From Bacteroidota bacterium (GTDB taxonomy: Bacteria > Bacteroidota > Ignavibacteria > Kapaibacteriales > UBA2268), in contig SCSM01000021.1 of NCBI GenBank assembly GCA_004322215.1, positions 1 to 64,000 on the forward strand: a stretch of DNA of 64,000 nucleotides, given 5' to 3'. The notes beneath the pieces are model-generated. The model worked only from the letters and a program-made list of their open reading frames with translations, was not told the origin of the DNA and did not search any database. The position numbers and the translations under genes were made by a program. Every line of letters starts with the position of its first letter. The first letter of the stretch is position 1. Below, piece by piece: positions 18,010-26,512 of this stretch.

Positions 18010-18804
18010 TTAATTCTGGTGGGATAATATTAATGAATTATTAAATTCTATTATGTTTTTCAACACATCCGGTTTAATTGCCTGCATTCCATCGCTCAAT
18101 GCTTTCTCCGGTTTGTCGTGAACTTCTATAAGCAATCCATCCGAACCGAGTAAAAGTGCGGCTTTTGCCAATCTCTCGACATATCTCGAATCACCTGATG
18201 AGTGTGATGGGTCAAAAAGAACCGGGAATTTAGTCTTTTCTTTTAATTCAATAATTGATGCAAGGTCGGGAGTAAAACGCATAGAGGAATCAATTTGTTC
18301 GAATGTCCTGATACCCCTCAAACATAAAATTACATTAGGATTACCTTCATTAGTAATATATTCTGCTGCAAATAGCAATTCCTGAAGTGTTGCATTGAAA
18401 CCTCTTTTAATGAGAACCGGTTTCCTATCCTTAGCTGTTGCCTTACCTATTTGTTTAAGAAAGCCATATGAAGCCATGCTTCTGCTTCCGATTTGAATAA
18501 CATCAATCAAATCATAGCAATTCTCAATTTCTCCATTATCCATAATTTCGGAAACCACATATAATTCATTTTTAATTGCTGCTTTTTTAATTAATTTTGA
18601 ACCTTCGATTCCTAATCCCTGGAATGTTTTTGGTGATGTCCTCGGTTTAAAAGCTCCTGCCCGAAAAAATTTTATTCCGATTTCTTTCATTTTCCTTGCT
18701 AATCTGTTTATTTGTTCTTCAGATTCTACAGCACAAGGACCAGCTATCAGGACGCTACCTTCCTGAAATTGCTTATATATTTCAGTATAATTAATTTCTT
18801 TCAT
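18010..18804 (-). CDS. aroF: 3-deoxy-7-phosphoheptulonate (DAHP) synthase, type I-beta
   Basis: First shikimate step: PEP plus erythrose-4-phosphate to DAHP. The 264-residue protein has AGPCAVES, FRAGAFKPRTSP, GSRSMASYGFLKQIGKA, KRGFNATLQE, LCLRGIRTFE and the metal-binding FDPSHSSGD. It is the short KDPG-aldolase-like I-beta form. Neither an ACT/ferredoxin-like regulatory domain nor a chorismate mutase domain is fused, so feedback inhibition by the common built-in domains is not expected. It stands second in the operon, 68 bases after the chorismatase-like gene. Confidence 0.94.
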   Translation of the reverse strand: MKEINYTEIYKQFQEGSVLIAGPCAVESEEQINRLARKMKEIGIKFFRAGAFKPRTSPKTFQGLGIEGSKLIKKAAIKNELYVVSEIMDNGEIENCYDLIDVIQIGSRSMASYGFLKQIGKATAKDRKPVLIKRGFNATLQELLFAAEYITNEGNPNVILCLRGIRTFEQIDSSMRFTPDLASIIELKEKTKFPVLFDPSHSSGDSRYVERLAKAALLLGSDGLLIEVHDKPEKALSDGMQAIKPDVLKNIIEFNNSLILSHQN

Positions 18805-18872
18805 TACTATTTAGTATGTTTTCCAATAATAGTTTACAAATTTAACAGATTTATTACTAATTCGTATTACCC

Positions 18873-20135
18873 TTAATTCAAAACTTTTATAGAACAATTC
18901 AAGTATGCTTCAATTTCGACCAATAATTCTTCACGGCATACATCAGCGATTACACATAGAATTGGTATGTTTCCAAATGCTTTCCTGCAAATCTTTTCAA
19001 CAATCTCAGCGTCTTTTTGTTCTTTTATATAAGCTCTTACTCCTGAAAATGGAGGTAAATCATTTTCTATAAATATACCTTGCTTGTCAATATTCTCTTT
19101 TGTACATAATTCAATTATATTCTCAATCGTTGTCTGTGTTTGTTTGTCAATATTCCCCGGAATTGAATCCTCCCCAATTATTGCAGCAGTACCAGATACA
19201 AACAAATCGAGTGAATTTCCTGAAATCACAATTTTTCCCCTTTCGAATTTTGGCGTATTTGGTTGAATATTATTAATTGAATTATTAATAAATTGTTTAC
19301 CGGTATATTCGTGTGCATTTGACTGTTTCGGATTTTGCAATGGTATAATAATTTTATCGGGAGAATCATTTGTCGCTATAAATTCCATGGAACATCCTAC
19401 CACACTCATACCTATTCCGGTAGCAGAAGGATATCCATGCTTCCAATTAACGATATTATAAAATTCTGACCTTGCAACATTAAACATTTGATAATTTTCA
19501 GTTTCTATTTTTCCTTCATCACAAATTCGTAATTCGTAATTTGTAATTTTCCCGATATATCCCCATTGCCTGACGATGTTTCCAAAATTTAAAATTTGAT
19601 TTTTCAAGATAGCATTCATTTTATCAAAACAGACAATTGCATTATTATATGCAGATGTGTCATCTTTTTCCGATATTGTTACATCACCTTTGACTGCACC
19701 ATATATAGAAATATCATCACCAATTTGAGTTTGGCAAAATTCTCCCTCATCAATCCTGTTATAAGTGTAAGAATAATTGGTAGAAGAAATCATTAATACA
19801 GTAATTTCGATTTCAATATTTTTATTATTCACCGGTGATTGAGCAACAATCATAACAGGAAAATCAGAATTTTCCGGTATGGATTTTATTAATCTATATA
19901 TTTCAATTTCTTTTTCTTTAAAATCATCTGAATTATCGGCTTTTACAAATACTGTCATTTTAAGTATCCTGAAGGTAAAAGAATATTTCTTAGATAAATT
20001 TCTAATTTTTAAAAGACAGTCATTCATTTCCTTTAAACAATTAATTAAAGAACCATTTTCACTAATATCATCAGAATGAATAATAAAAATTCTTTTTTGC
20101 GGTTTATTTGTTATTTTAATAGCTATCTGTTTCAT
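18873..20135 (-). CDS. Chorismatase-like protein (FkbO/Hyg5/XanB2 family)
   Basis: A 420-residue protein related to chorismatases, which remove pyruvate from chorismate to give a dihydroxycyclohexadiene carboxylate (FkbO type), 3-hydroxybenzoate (Hyg5 type) or 3-/4-hydroxybenzoate (XanB2 type). Shared features are FNVARSEFY, GYPSATGIGMS, QNPKQSNAHEYTGKQF, PKFERGKIV, the hallmark LFVSGTAAIIGEDS near residue 315, and the C-terminal CREELLVEIEA (residues 400-410), which includes the glutamate used as general base. It is the first gene of the complete shikimate operon, so it likely uses the operon's product. Residues about 195-207 (ITNYELRIC) are an in-frame copy of a short repeat found between genes. 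Product type cannot be decided by eye. Confidence 0.8.
   Translation of the reverse strand: MKQIAIKITNKPQKRIFIIHSDDISENGSLINCLKEMNDCLLKIRNLSKKYSFTFRILKMTVFVKADNSDDFKEKEIEIYRLIKSIPENSDFPVMIVAQSPVNNKNIEIEITVLMISSTNYSYTYNRIDEGEFCQTQIGDDISIYGAVKGDVTISEKDDTSAYNNAIVCFDKMNAILKNQILNFGNIVRQWGYIGKITNYELRICDEGKIETENYQMFNVARSEFYNIVNWKHGYPSATGIGMSVVGCSMEFIATNDSPDKIIIPLQNPKQSNAHEYTGKQFINNSINNIQPNTPKFERGKIVISGNSLDLFVSGTAAIIGEDSIPGNIDKQTQTTIENIIELCTKENIDKQGIFIENDLPPFSGVRAYIKEQKDAEIVEKICRKAFGNIPILCVIADVCREELLVEIEAYLNCSIKVLN
19518..19552. repeat. In-frame AT-rich repeat inside the chorismatase gene
   Basis: The plus strand reads ACAAATTCGTAATTCGTAAT followed by TTGTAATTTT, a tandem AATTCGT unit like the repeats between genes in this window. 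It encodes ITNYELRIC and lies where chorismatases normally have a short loop before the FN-x-x-R motif. Confidence 0.55.
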
Positions 20136-20340
20136 TTTATTATAATTAGGATAAATTATTAAACATTTTAAATAATAAATATATTAATTAATATCTACAA
20201 ATATAGTGAAACAATAAACTCAAATTAAAACAATAAAGTGGATAAATTTAGTATTGGCAAAATAATAAATTTGTATAAACTATATTTTTTGATAATTTAT
20301 TTTTCTAATTAACTAAAATTAAACAATATTTTGGGTTTTT

Positions 20341-20682
20341 ATGTCAAAATTAATGGCTTTCGTTGCACCGATTCCAGAGGAGAAATTCCAGCAATGGAAA
20401 CAATTCAAAAATAAATTAAATAATGAAAACCGAAAGGAATTCCAGGCATCGAGAAAGAGTCTTTGAGTTCGTGAACGTACATTTTTACAGAGAACGCCTA
20501 TGGGCGATTTTGTAATAGTAACTTTCGAAGGTGATGACCTTTTGGCTTCATTCATAAAATTCTGTCAATCCAAAGACCCTTTCGCCCAATGGTTTATTAA
20601 AGAAGTAAAAGAAGTTCATGGAATGGATATGTCACAACCTTTGACAGGACCAATGCCTGAGTTGGTTGTAGATTCCTACTAA
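20341..20682 (+). pseudogene. Small alpha/beta-barrel-like protein with in-frame TGA at codon 42
   Basis: ATG at 20341 opens 41 codons up to TGA at 20464-20466; the same frame then continues for 71 sense codons to TAA at 20680. The two halves join into one plausible protein: MSKLMAFVAPIPEEK, then ASRKSL-(TGA)-VRERTFLQRTPMGDFVIVTFEGDD, and a C-terminal WFIKEVKEVHGMDMSQP, a pattern I associate with a small family of dimeric alpha/beta-barrel proteins (DUF6176-like, tentative). The downstream half looks conserved. A single-base change (GGA to TGA) would explain the stop. Other options are a sequencing error, readthrough, or selenocysteine. Other genes here end in TGA (for example hflX), so TGA is a stop in this genome. 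Confidence 0.6.
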
Positions 20683-20701
20683 TAAGTTAAAAAATAAATT
20701 T

Positions 20702-20733
20702 TCCCTGGCATCAAAATAAAAAGGTTTCAGGGA
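20702..20733 (+). terminator. Putative terminator between convergent genes
   Basis: TCCCTG at 20702-20707 pairs with CAGGGA at 20728-20733, followed by TTCTTGTATTTTTTT. On the minus strand the stem is followed by AAATTTATTTTTT, so it may act for both converging genes. The stem is short and the loop long. Confidence 0.45.
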
Positions 20734-20752
20734 TTCTTGTATTTTTTTATTG

Positions 20753-21754
20753 TTAATTAACCTTTCTCCCTATCATAATGAAAAAACCACCCTCCCTGTT
20801 AGTCATAACAGGCATGACAAGTTGAGTCATAAACCTTGAAAACCGGCTGCCCTGAGTTCTTTTCTCGAATAAGAGATAATCTTCGTTTAAAGCCAAAATA
20901 TTACCAATTTCAGGGATTGATGATAAAAACTCAATTCCAGTTTTATCAAACCATCTTAGCACTTCTCCAAAAGTATGTGTAGTTTCATGCGGATGATTAT
21001 ACTGGTCTAAACACCATGACATCTTTTTTTCATCTGATATATCAGTCCTTGTAAGATAAGAATCCATAGCATGAAATTTTTTACCGGTTAATTTGAAGAT
21101 TTTTTTCCGAAATTTTGAAAATAACCTTCCAAAACGATTATATAAACCGATTATCAGATACCCTCTTTTCTTCAAAAGTTTAGTAATCGTTTGCATTCCT
21201 GTAAATGCCTCAAAAGTATGATGTAAAACACCGTTACATATAACTACATCGAATGAGTTAGCTCTGAAAACCGGTTTAAACAGATTCATTTGATAAAAGG
21301 AAACTCTTTTAAGGGAATTCTTTTTCTTAAAATTATTTGCCAAAAGCAGAGAATTTTTTGAAAAGTCGACTCCGAATACCTGGCGATTTGCAAATGAAAG
21401 ATAATTTGATAATTGTCCCGTTCCACACCCCACCTCGAGGATTCTGACATTAAACGGAAGTTCGTCATTCAATAATCTTGCGAATATGCTTGTCTCGGCT
21501 TTCGACATTAATAATGCGGGAGTATCAGTATCATCATAATTAGGAAAAGGATTGTCTTCATAAAATTGCTTCACTTTGTAAGTGATTTTATCGGCATTTT
21601 CAACTCCACCTTCAACGAACATCATCGGTATATCATCAACAATGTCAAATTTGTGACCATTAACGCATAATACATAATCATCAGCTACTTCCAAATCACT
21701 ATTGCAATTCGGACATTGAAATATATCAATACTATTTTTCATGAGAGTGAGCAT
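20753..21754 (-). CDS. SAM-dependent methyltransferase with N-terminal zinc-ribbon (Trm112-like) segment
   Basis: A 333-residue protein. Residues about 10-45 form a Trm112-like ribbon (CPNCNSDLEVADDYVLCVNGHKFDIVDDIPMMF). A class I methyltransferase fold follows, with the SAM-binding VRILEVGCGTGQLSNYL near residue 105 and DVVICNGVLHHT as motif IV. A longer frame starts with TTG at 21784; I choose the ATG at 21754. It lies 53 bases downstream of the carbamoyltransferase gene and probably belongs to the same transcript. Its C-terminal half (about 200-333) is unfamiliar. Substrate likely a glycan or small metabolite handled by this cluster, by context only. Confidence 0.8.
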   Translation of the reverse strand: MLTLMKNSIDIFQCPNCNSDLEVADDYVLCVNGHKFDIVDDIPMMFVEGGVENADKITYKVKQFYEDNPFPNYDDTDTPALLMSKAETSIFARLLNDELPFNVRILEVGCGTGQLSNYLSFANRQVFGVDFSKNSLLLANNFKKKNSLKRVSFYQMNLFKPVFRANSFDVVICNGVLHHTFEAFTGMQTITKLLKKRGYLIIGLYNRFGRLFSKFRKKIFKLTGKKFHAMDSYLTRTDISDEKKMSWCLDQYNHPHETTHTFGEVLRWFDKTGIEFLSSIPEIGNILALNEDYLLFEKRTQGSRFSRFMTQLVMPVMTNREGGFFIMIGRKVN

Positions 21755-21807
21755 GATTGATTCATACGATAATAATAATTTCAAATGTCATTACAAATTA
21801 GTTTCGT

Positions 21808-23676
21808 TCACAAATATTCATCTTTATATATAAGAAAATTTTCGAGTATTAGGCAATCCATCTCGGTTTTCATAAAACACTTGTATGCATCCGATGGTGT
21901 GCATACAATCGGCTCTCCCCGCACATTGAAGCTTGTATTGATAATAACAGGGCAACCTGTTTTTTTGTGGAATGCTGAAATCAAACCGTAAAAATCAGGA
22001 TTGTCATTTTTGCTGACTGTTTGGATTCGTGCAGAATAATCGAGATGAGTAACTGCAGGAATCTCAGAACGTTTTATATATAATTTTTCCATCATGCCCA
22101 GTTCATCATAATAATCTTGCAAAGGATTACGGATTTTTTCTTTAACCGGTATAACCAACAGCATATAAGGCGATGGAATATCAATATCGAAATAATTACT
22201 CGTTTCTTCTTCGAGCACAGCAGGTGCAAATGGGCGAAAACTTTCTCTGTACTTGATTTTCATGTTCAATTTTAATTGCATTTCAGGATTTCTTGCATCT
22301 GCTAAAATACTCCTGTTTCCCAATGCACGAGGGCCATATTCCATCCTGCCCCTAAACCAGCCGAGTACTTTACCTTCTGCAATTATTGAAGATGCCTTTT
22401 CAAAAAGCTGTTCATCGTTTTCAATTAGCTGAAATATAACATTATTCGCATATAAAAATTTCCTTATTTCATCATTTGAATAGGACGGACCAAGCAAACT
22501 CGCTTTCATCCCGTCTTTTCGGGAATCAGGAATTGCGAATTGGGATTTGACATTTTCAGTTCTTTCATTTCCCAAATAAATATAATAACCTGCCAAAGCC
22601 GCTCCTAAAGCTCCGCCAGCATCTCCTGCAGCCGGTTGAATCCAAATTTTATCGAATAGTCCCGATTTATATATCAATCCGTTAGCGACACTGTTTAATG
22701 CAACTCCCCCGGCTATTGCCAGATTGCTTAAGCCAGTAATTTCTTTTGTTGTTTTAGTTAGTTTTATTATTATAGATTCTGTTACTTTTTGAATTGAATA
22801 AGCAAGATTCGCATATTGTTGTGTCAAATTACTTTCAGGAAGCCGTGCTGGAACGCCGAATAATTTTTGCCACTTTTTATTATTTGTCATTTTTAATCCG
22901 GTAGCAAAATCGAAGTATTCCATATTCAATAGAATTGAACCATCTTCACGAACATCTACTAATTCAGAATATATCAAATCAATAAATTTTTTGGTTTGCC
23001 CGGATTTTTGCTCACCATAAGGGGCAAGTCCCATCAATTTATATTCTCCGTCATTTACTTTAAACCCGCAATAGTATGTAAATGCCGAATAAAGTAAACC
23101 GACGGAATGAGGGAATTCCAACTCTTTAACAATTTCTATTTCATTGCCTTTCCCGTAACATATTGTTGAAGTTGCCCACTCGCCTACACCATCGAGAGTG
23201 AGAATAGCAGATTCCCTGAAAGGAGACGGGAAATAAGCCGATGCAGCATGGGACAAATGATGTTCGGGGAATAGCAATGGGATTTTATTTAGTAATTTAT
23301 TATTATCTACCGTGGAATCCAATATTTTTCCCAACTCATCTTTTATCATTTTTTTCATAAAAAGCTTTTCTTTAATCCACACAGGCATTGCCTGCAAATA
23401 GCTTTTCAATCCCTTAGGAGCAAAAGAATGATATGTTTCCAATAGCCGTTCAAATTTGATATATGGCTTTTCATAAAAGGATATAGCCGATAAATCCGAC
23501 AGTGTTAAACCGGCAATATGAAGTACGGATTTTATTGAATTGTGAGGAAACGAGCTGTCATTTTTTTTCCGGGTAAAACGTTCCTCCTGTGCAGCCGCGA
23601 TTATTTCGCCATCCTCGACGATTGCTGCTGCCGAATCATGATAATATGCTGATATTCCAAGTATAGCTTCCTTCAT
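21808..23676 (-). CDS. NodU/CmcH-family carbamoyltransferase
   Basis: Transfers a carbamoyl group from carbamoyl phosphate, via carbamoyl-AMP, to a hydroxyl group. The 622-residue protein has the ASKHA-like N-terminal domain (ILGISAYYHDSAAAIVEDGEIIAAAQEERFTRKK; HHLSHAASAYFPSPF; LDGVGEWAT; LMGLAPYGE; LAIAGGVALNSVANG) and the C-terminal YrdC-like domain (GRMEYGPRALGNRSILADAR; FRPFAPAVLEE; NTSFNVRGEPIVCTP). Length is typical of the family, whose members act on Nod factors, antibiotics, saxitoxin and surface glycans. Its neighbours DUF5989 and SxtJ are the usual companions of this enzyme. Confidence 0.93.
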   Translation of the reverse strand: MKEAILGISAYYHDSAAAIVEDGEIIAAAQEERFTRKKNDSSFPHNSIKSVLHIAGLTLSDLSAISFYEKPYIKFERLLETYHSFAPKGLKSYLQAMPVWIKEKLFMKKMIKDELGKILDSTVDNNKLLNKIPLLFPEHHLSHAASAYFPSPFRESAILTLDGVGEWATSTICYGKGNEIEIVKELEFPHSVGLLYSAFTYYCGFKVNDGEYKLMGLAPYGEQKSGQTKKFIDLIYSELVDVREDGSILLNMEYFDFATGLKMTNNKKWQKLFGVPARLPESNLTQQYANLAYSIQKVTESIIIKLTKTTKEITGLSNLAIAGGVALNSVANGLIYKSGLFDKIWIQPAAGDAGGALGAALAGYYIYLGNERTENVKSQFAIPDSRKDGMKASLLGPSYSNDEIRKFLYANNVIFQLIENDEQLFEKASSIIAEGKVLGWFRGRMEYGPRALGNRSILADARNPEMQLKLNMKIKYRESFRPFAPAVLEEETSNYFDIDIPSPYMLLVIPVKEKIRNPLQDYYDELGMMEKLYIKRSEIPAVTHLDYSARIQTVSKNDNPDFYGLISAFHKKTGCPVIINTSFNVRGEPIVCTPSDAYKCFMKTEMDCLILENFLIYKDEYL

Positions 23677-23709
23677 TTAATCTTTTGAAATTTAAATTTA
23701 TTTATTTAA

Positions 23710-23859
23710 TTAAAATAAAGTGTAAATAAAAGGCGCCACTGCACTGCCGCTTGTCAATACAACAAGCACACCGATTAAAAGGAGAATGATAATAGCTGGA
23801 ATTAGCCAGAACTTCTTCCTCTCCTTCAAAAATCCAAGTAAATCTTTTAGAAATTCCAT
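23710..23859 (-). CDS. DUF5989 family small membrane protein
   Basis: A 49-residue protein starting MEFLKDLLGFLKERKKFWLI, with one hydrophobic helix and the end SAVAPFIYTLF. The amphipathic FLKERKKFWLIP start and APFIYTLF end match DUF5989, short single-pass proteins encoded between SxtJ and the carbamoyltransferase in many polysaccharide or O-antigen-like clusters. It lies 33 bases upstream of the carbamoyltransferase start and 89 bases downstream of SxtJ. Role unknown; presumably a membrane partner. Confidence 0.88.
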   Translation of the reverse strand: MEFLKDLLGFLKERKKFWLIPAIIILLLIGVLVVLTSGSAVAPFIYTLF

Positions 23860-23948
23860 AACATAGTTCAATAATAAATAATTGAAATTGATAACCGATA
23901 ATTTTTATATTTTATTTCATAATTCTGTAAATATAATTCAGATTTATT

Positions 23949-24386
23949 TTAATACGGTTTAAGCAAATCTTTTTTACTGAATCTGTAATTTCTCGTATTA
24001 AAAACACTTTCCTTTGATTTTTTCCATTGTTTCAATTTTAAAGAATCAAAACCTTTGCTTTTCTTACCAAATCCCAAATTTCTCAATAATTTTCTAATTA
24101 ATCCTATTGGAGTAATGACAATAAAAAATATCAATGTCAGCAGTACCTTCGATGATATCCACCCGAGAATATTAGCAAAAGTAAACCAAAGTATTGCAGG
24201 GATAAAGAAAAATCGCGAATACAGCATATCGAGCAATAACAGAATTGAACCGGCAAAAAGCCAATTCTTCGAGCCGGTTATCAAACAAATGATAAGGCAA
24301 ATCAAGGTAAAAGCCATACCGGTGTCCTTCATCTGAATTTGGTCCGGCTTTAGAACAAGAATTGACTTACTTTTAACTGATTCCAT
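23949..24386 (-). CDS. SxtJ-like membrane protein
   Basis: A 145-residue membrane protein with two clear hydrophobic stretches near the N-terminus (FTLICLIICLITG and WLFAGSILLLLDMLYS), a third hairpin-like region (FFFIPAILWFTFANILGWISSKVLLTLIFFIVITPIGLIRKLL), and a basic cytoplasmic tail. The VLLTLIFFIVITPIGLIRKL stretch is characteristic of SxtJ, first named in the saxitoxin cluster and widely paired with NodU carbamoyltransferases and DUF5989. The ATG at 24386 is preferred to an upstream in-frame TTG at 24407. It is first in the minus-strand cluster and divergent from the SGNH hydrolase gene. Confidence 0.88.
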   Translation of the reverse strand: MESVKSKSILVLKPDQIQMKDTGMAFTLICLIICLITGSKNWLFAGSILLLLDMLYSRFFFIPAILWFTFANILGWISSKVLLTLIFFIVITPIGLIRKLLRNLGFGKKSKGFDSLKLKQWKKSKESVFNTRNYRFSKKDLLKPY

Positions 24387-24511
24387 AATATTATTTAAAT
24401 TTATCAAAAATTATAAATGGAAATATAAAAAAAATTAAGATATTCAAACAAAGATTATTAAATTAGGATTTTGTAAATAAATTTGTTTAACCTAATTCAA
24501 AATTTTTGGAT

Positions 24512-25759
24512 ATGAAAAAGGGCAATGATACCAAAAAAGCAGATAATATAAAGACAAATAAAAAAAATATAAAACCAGTTTATTTAATTTTCATATTTAT
24601 TATCCTTTTTATTTTTCAGGAAATAATATTCAGGATTATATTCCCTATACCCGAGATTTTGAATTTCAATAGAATAAACTATTCACCGGTTTTCTTTGAA
24701 GCTTCATCTTCAGAATTAAAGTATCTTGAGAATGCTTCGTTCATTTGGGCTTCGGACCCTGACGGTGTCGAATCTTTAATCAATCTTAATATTTATGGTT
24801 TTAGGGGAAACGATTTCAACATTAAGCCGGACCGTGATAAAACAAGAATAGCATTTATGGGAGATAGCTTTGTTGAAGGTTATCTTGCTAAGGATGATGA
24901 AATGATTATTTCTGTTTTCGGCAATGAAGCAAAACGACAAGCAAAGAATTATGAATTACTCAATTTCGGTATTGGCGGCTCTGATTTTTCAACATATTGC
25001 GGTTTGCTTTGCGATATGGTGCCTATATTCAAACCTGACCATGTAATACTTATTCTTCACGGAAACGATTTACCGCCGTCGCCATACAACCCTGAATGGC
25101 TGAAAAAGCCGCTCGAACCGGAATACTCCCATTGGTGGGTACCGAGAATTTATTATGTATTAAAAAATGTTATACAGAAAAAAACTGTTGCCCACTGGTG
25201 GATAAGCAAGCCATTCACATTTTTTGCGCCTGTTCCTGCTCCGAGCAATCCATGGTCAAATACAGAAAAAGCAAGCAGGTATGAAAAATTTATTTCTCCT
25301 AAAGTAGCAGAAGCAATTAAGAAAGGCAGATTTAATCCATTTGCAGTGGATGAATATTCCCAATTCAAGGAACATCTGCCGGAAGTTCTTAAAATAACAC
25401 CTCACCTGAATGGAATTGAAAACTTCATGGCATTGTATGGTAAGAAAATATACATTGTTTATGTGCCATCGAGAAATCAGGTCAGCCCTTATTATCTGAA
25501 ATTTGAAAAAGAGTTCTCGACTGACAGTGTATTAGTCCCGCTGACTGATTCCATTTACAACATTCATGCGAAAATATTGAAAGAAAACTGTAAGTCATTA
25601 GGAATTCCTTTTTATGATTGTACAGAAATAATAAGGAATGAAGAAAATATAGGGAATCACCTTTATTGGAATTATGATGAGCACATGCGTCCTAAAGGGT
25701 ATGCCCTTTTAGGTAAAGCGATTTATGAGTGGTGGAAAAATGCAAAGGATTTGTATTGA
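24512..25759 (+). CDS. Membrane-anchored SGNH/GDSL-like hydrolase
   Basis: A 415-residue protein with an N-terminal lysine-rich segment, one transmembrane helix (about 24-43) and an SGNH esterase fold facing the periplasm. Block I is FMGDSFVEGY (Ser nucleophile, about residue 120), block II LLNFGIGGSD, block III LILHGNDLPP (HGND for the usual GxND), and the catalytic Asp/His block near the C-terminus YWNYDEHMRPKGY. Such proteins add or remove acetyl or other acyl groups on glycans. The ATG at 24512 is favoured over a TTG at 24506. It is divergent from the SxtJ-DUF5989-carbamoyltransferase group and very likely belongs to the same modification system. Confidence 0.85.
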   Translation: MKKGNDTKKADNIKTNKKNIKPVYLIFIFIILFIFQEIIFRIIFPIPEILNFNRINYSPVFFEASSSELKYLENASFIWASDPDGVESLINLNIYGFRGNDFNIKPDRDKTRIAFMGDSFVEGYLAKDDEMIISVFGNEAKRQAKNYELLNFGIGGSDFSTYCGLLCDMVPIFKPDHVILILHGNDLPPSPYNPEWLKKPLEPEYSHWWVPRIYYVLKNVIQKKTVAHWWISKPFTFFAPVPAPSNPWSNTEKASRYEKFISPKVAEAIKKGRFNPFAVDEYSQFKEHLPEVLKITPHLNGIENFMALYGKKIYIVYVPSRNQVSPYYLKFEKEFSTDSVLVPLTDSIYNIHAKILKENCKSLGIPFYDCTEIIRNEENIGNHLYWNYDEHMRPKGYALLGKAIYEWWKNAKDLY

Positions 25760-25822
25760 GAACTTGATAATTAAATTAACTTAATGGGATAGATTATTTT
25801 TTTACAACATATATTAAGAATT

Positions 25823-26380
25823 ATGAAAAAATTTATACTTATTATTTTTATAATCTCATTTTTGATTATATCTTTTATCGCATGTAGTAAAAACGTTAAG
25901 GAAAATTCTGTTACTGTAAGAACACCATTAGAATATCTTGAATATATTATCGGAGAGCAAAATAAGATAATTCCTAAGATGCTTGATTTTAACCAGGCAC
26001 TTGAATCGGGTGAAGAAGGGAGAATCGAACACATGCTGACACTTTTGCAAAAACAAACCGAATCCTCAGTAGATGAAGTGATGAAACTCAAACCATTCGA
26101 AGGAGATAAAACTTTCAAAAAAGCAGCTTTGGAATTATTCGAATTTTATCAATCAATTTCTAATGATGAATTTGTTGATATGGCAAAAATTTTTACTAAA
26201 AAAGATAAAATGACACAGGATGATTTCGACGAGATTACTGAATTGAGACGTAATATAATTGATAGAGAAAAAATTCTTGACCAAAATTTATCTAATGCTC
26301 AAAAGACATTCGCTGATAAATACCAATACAGATTGGAGCAAAACAGGGAGTTGCAAGATAAAATCAATAAAGGAGGATAA
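25823..26380 (+). CDS. Predicted lipoprotein, helical
   Basis: A 185-residue protein with a lipoprotein signal: hydrophobic MKKFILIIFIISFLIISFIAC, lipobox cysteine at residue 21. The mature part is charged and predicted helical, without cysteines or motifs I recognise. It sits between the SGNH hydrolase gene and the PD40/TPR protein, 63 bases after the former and 132 before the latter, on the same strand. Function unknown. Probably envelope-located. Confidence 0.75.
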   Translation: MKKFILIIFIISFLIISFIACSKNVKENSVTVRTPLEYLEYIIGEQNKIIPKMLDFNQALESGEEGRIEHMLTLLQKQTESSVDEVMKLKPFEGDKTFKKAALELFEFYQSISNDEFVDMAKIFTKKDKMTQDDFDEITELRRNIIDREKILDQNLSNAQKTFADKYQYRLEQNRELQDKINKGG

Positions 26381-26512
26381 TATGATTTTAATCTTTTTAA
26401 AATTTTTTTTATTTATTAAATATGAATAAATAATTTATTTTGAGACAATACATTTAAAATTTAAATTAATTTTGTTTAAAAAATTGTAATTTTTCTCTGT
26501 GTAGGTGAAATT

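Noticed and set aside
20464-20520. Selenocysteine at the in-frame TGA with a nearby hairpin
   Set aside because: The apical loop TATG lacks the usual G-rich start, stem pairing is interrupted, and no sel genes are in the window. Kept only as a possibility to test.
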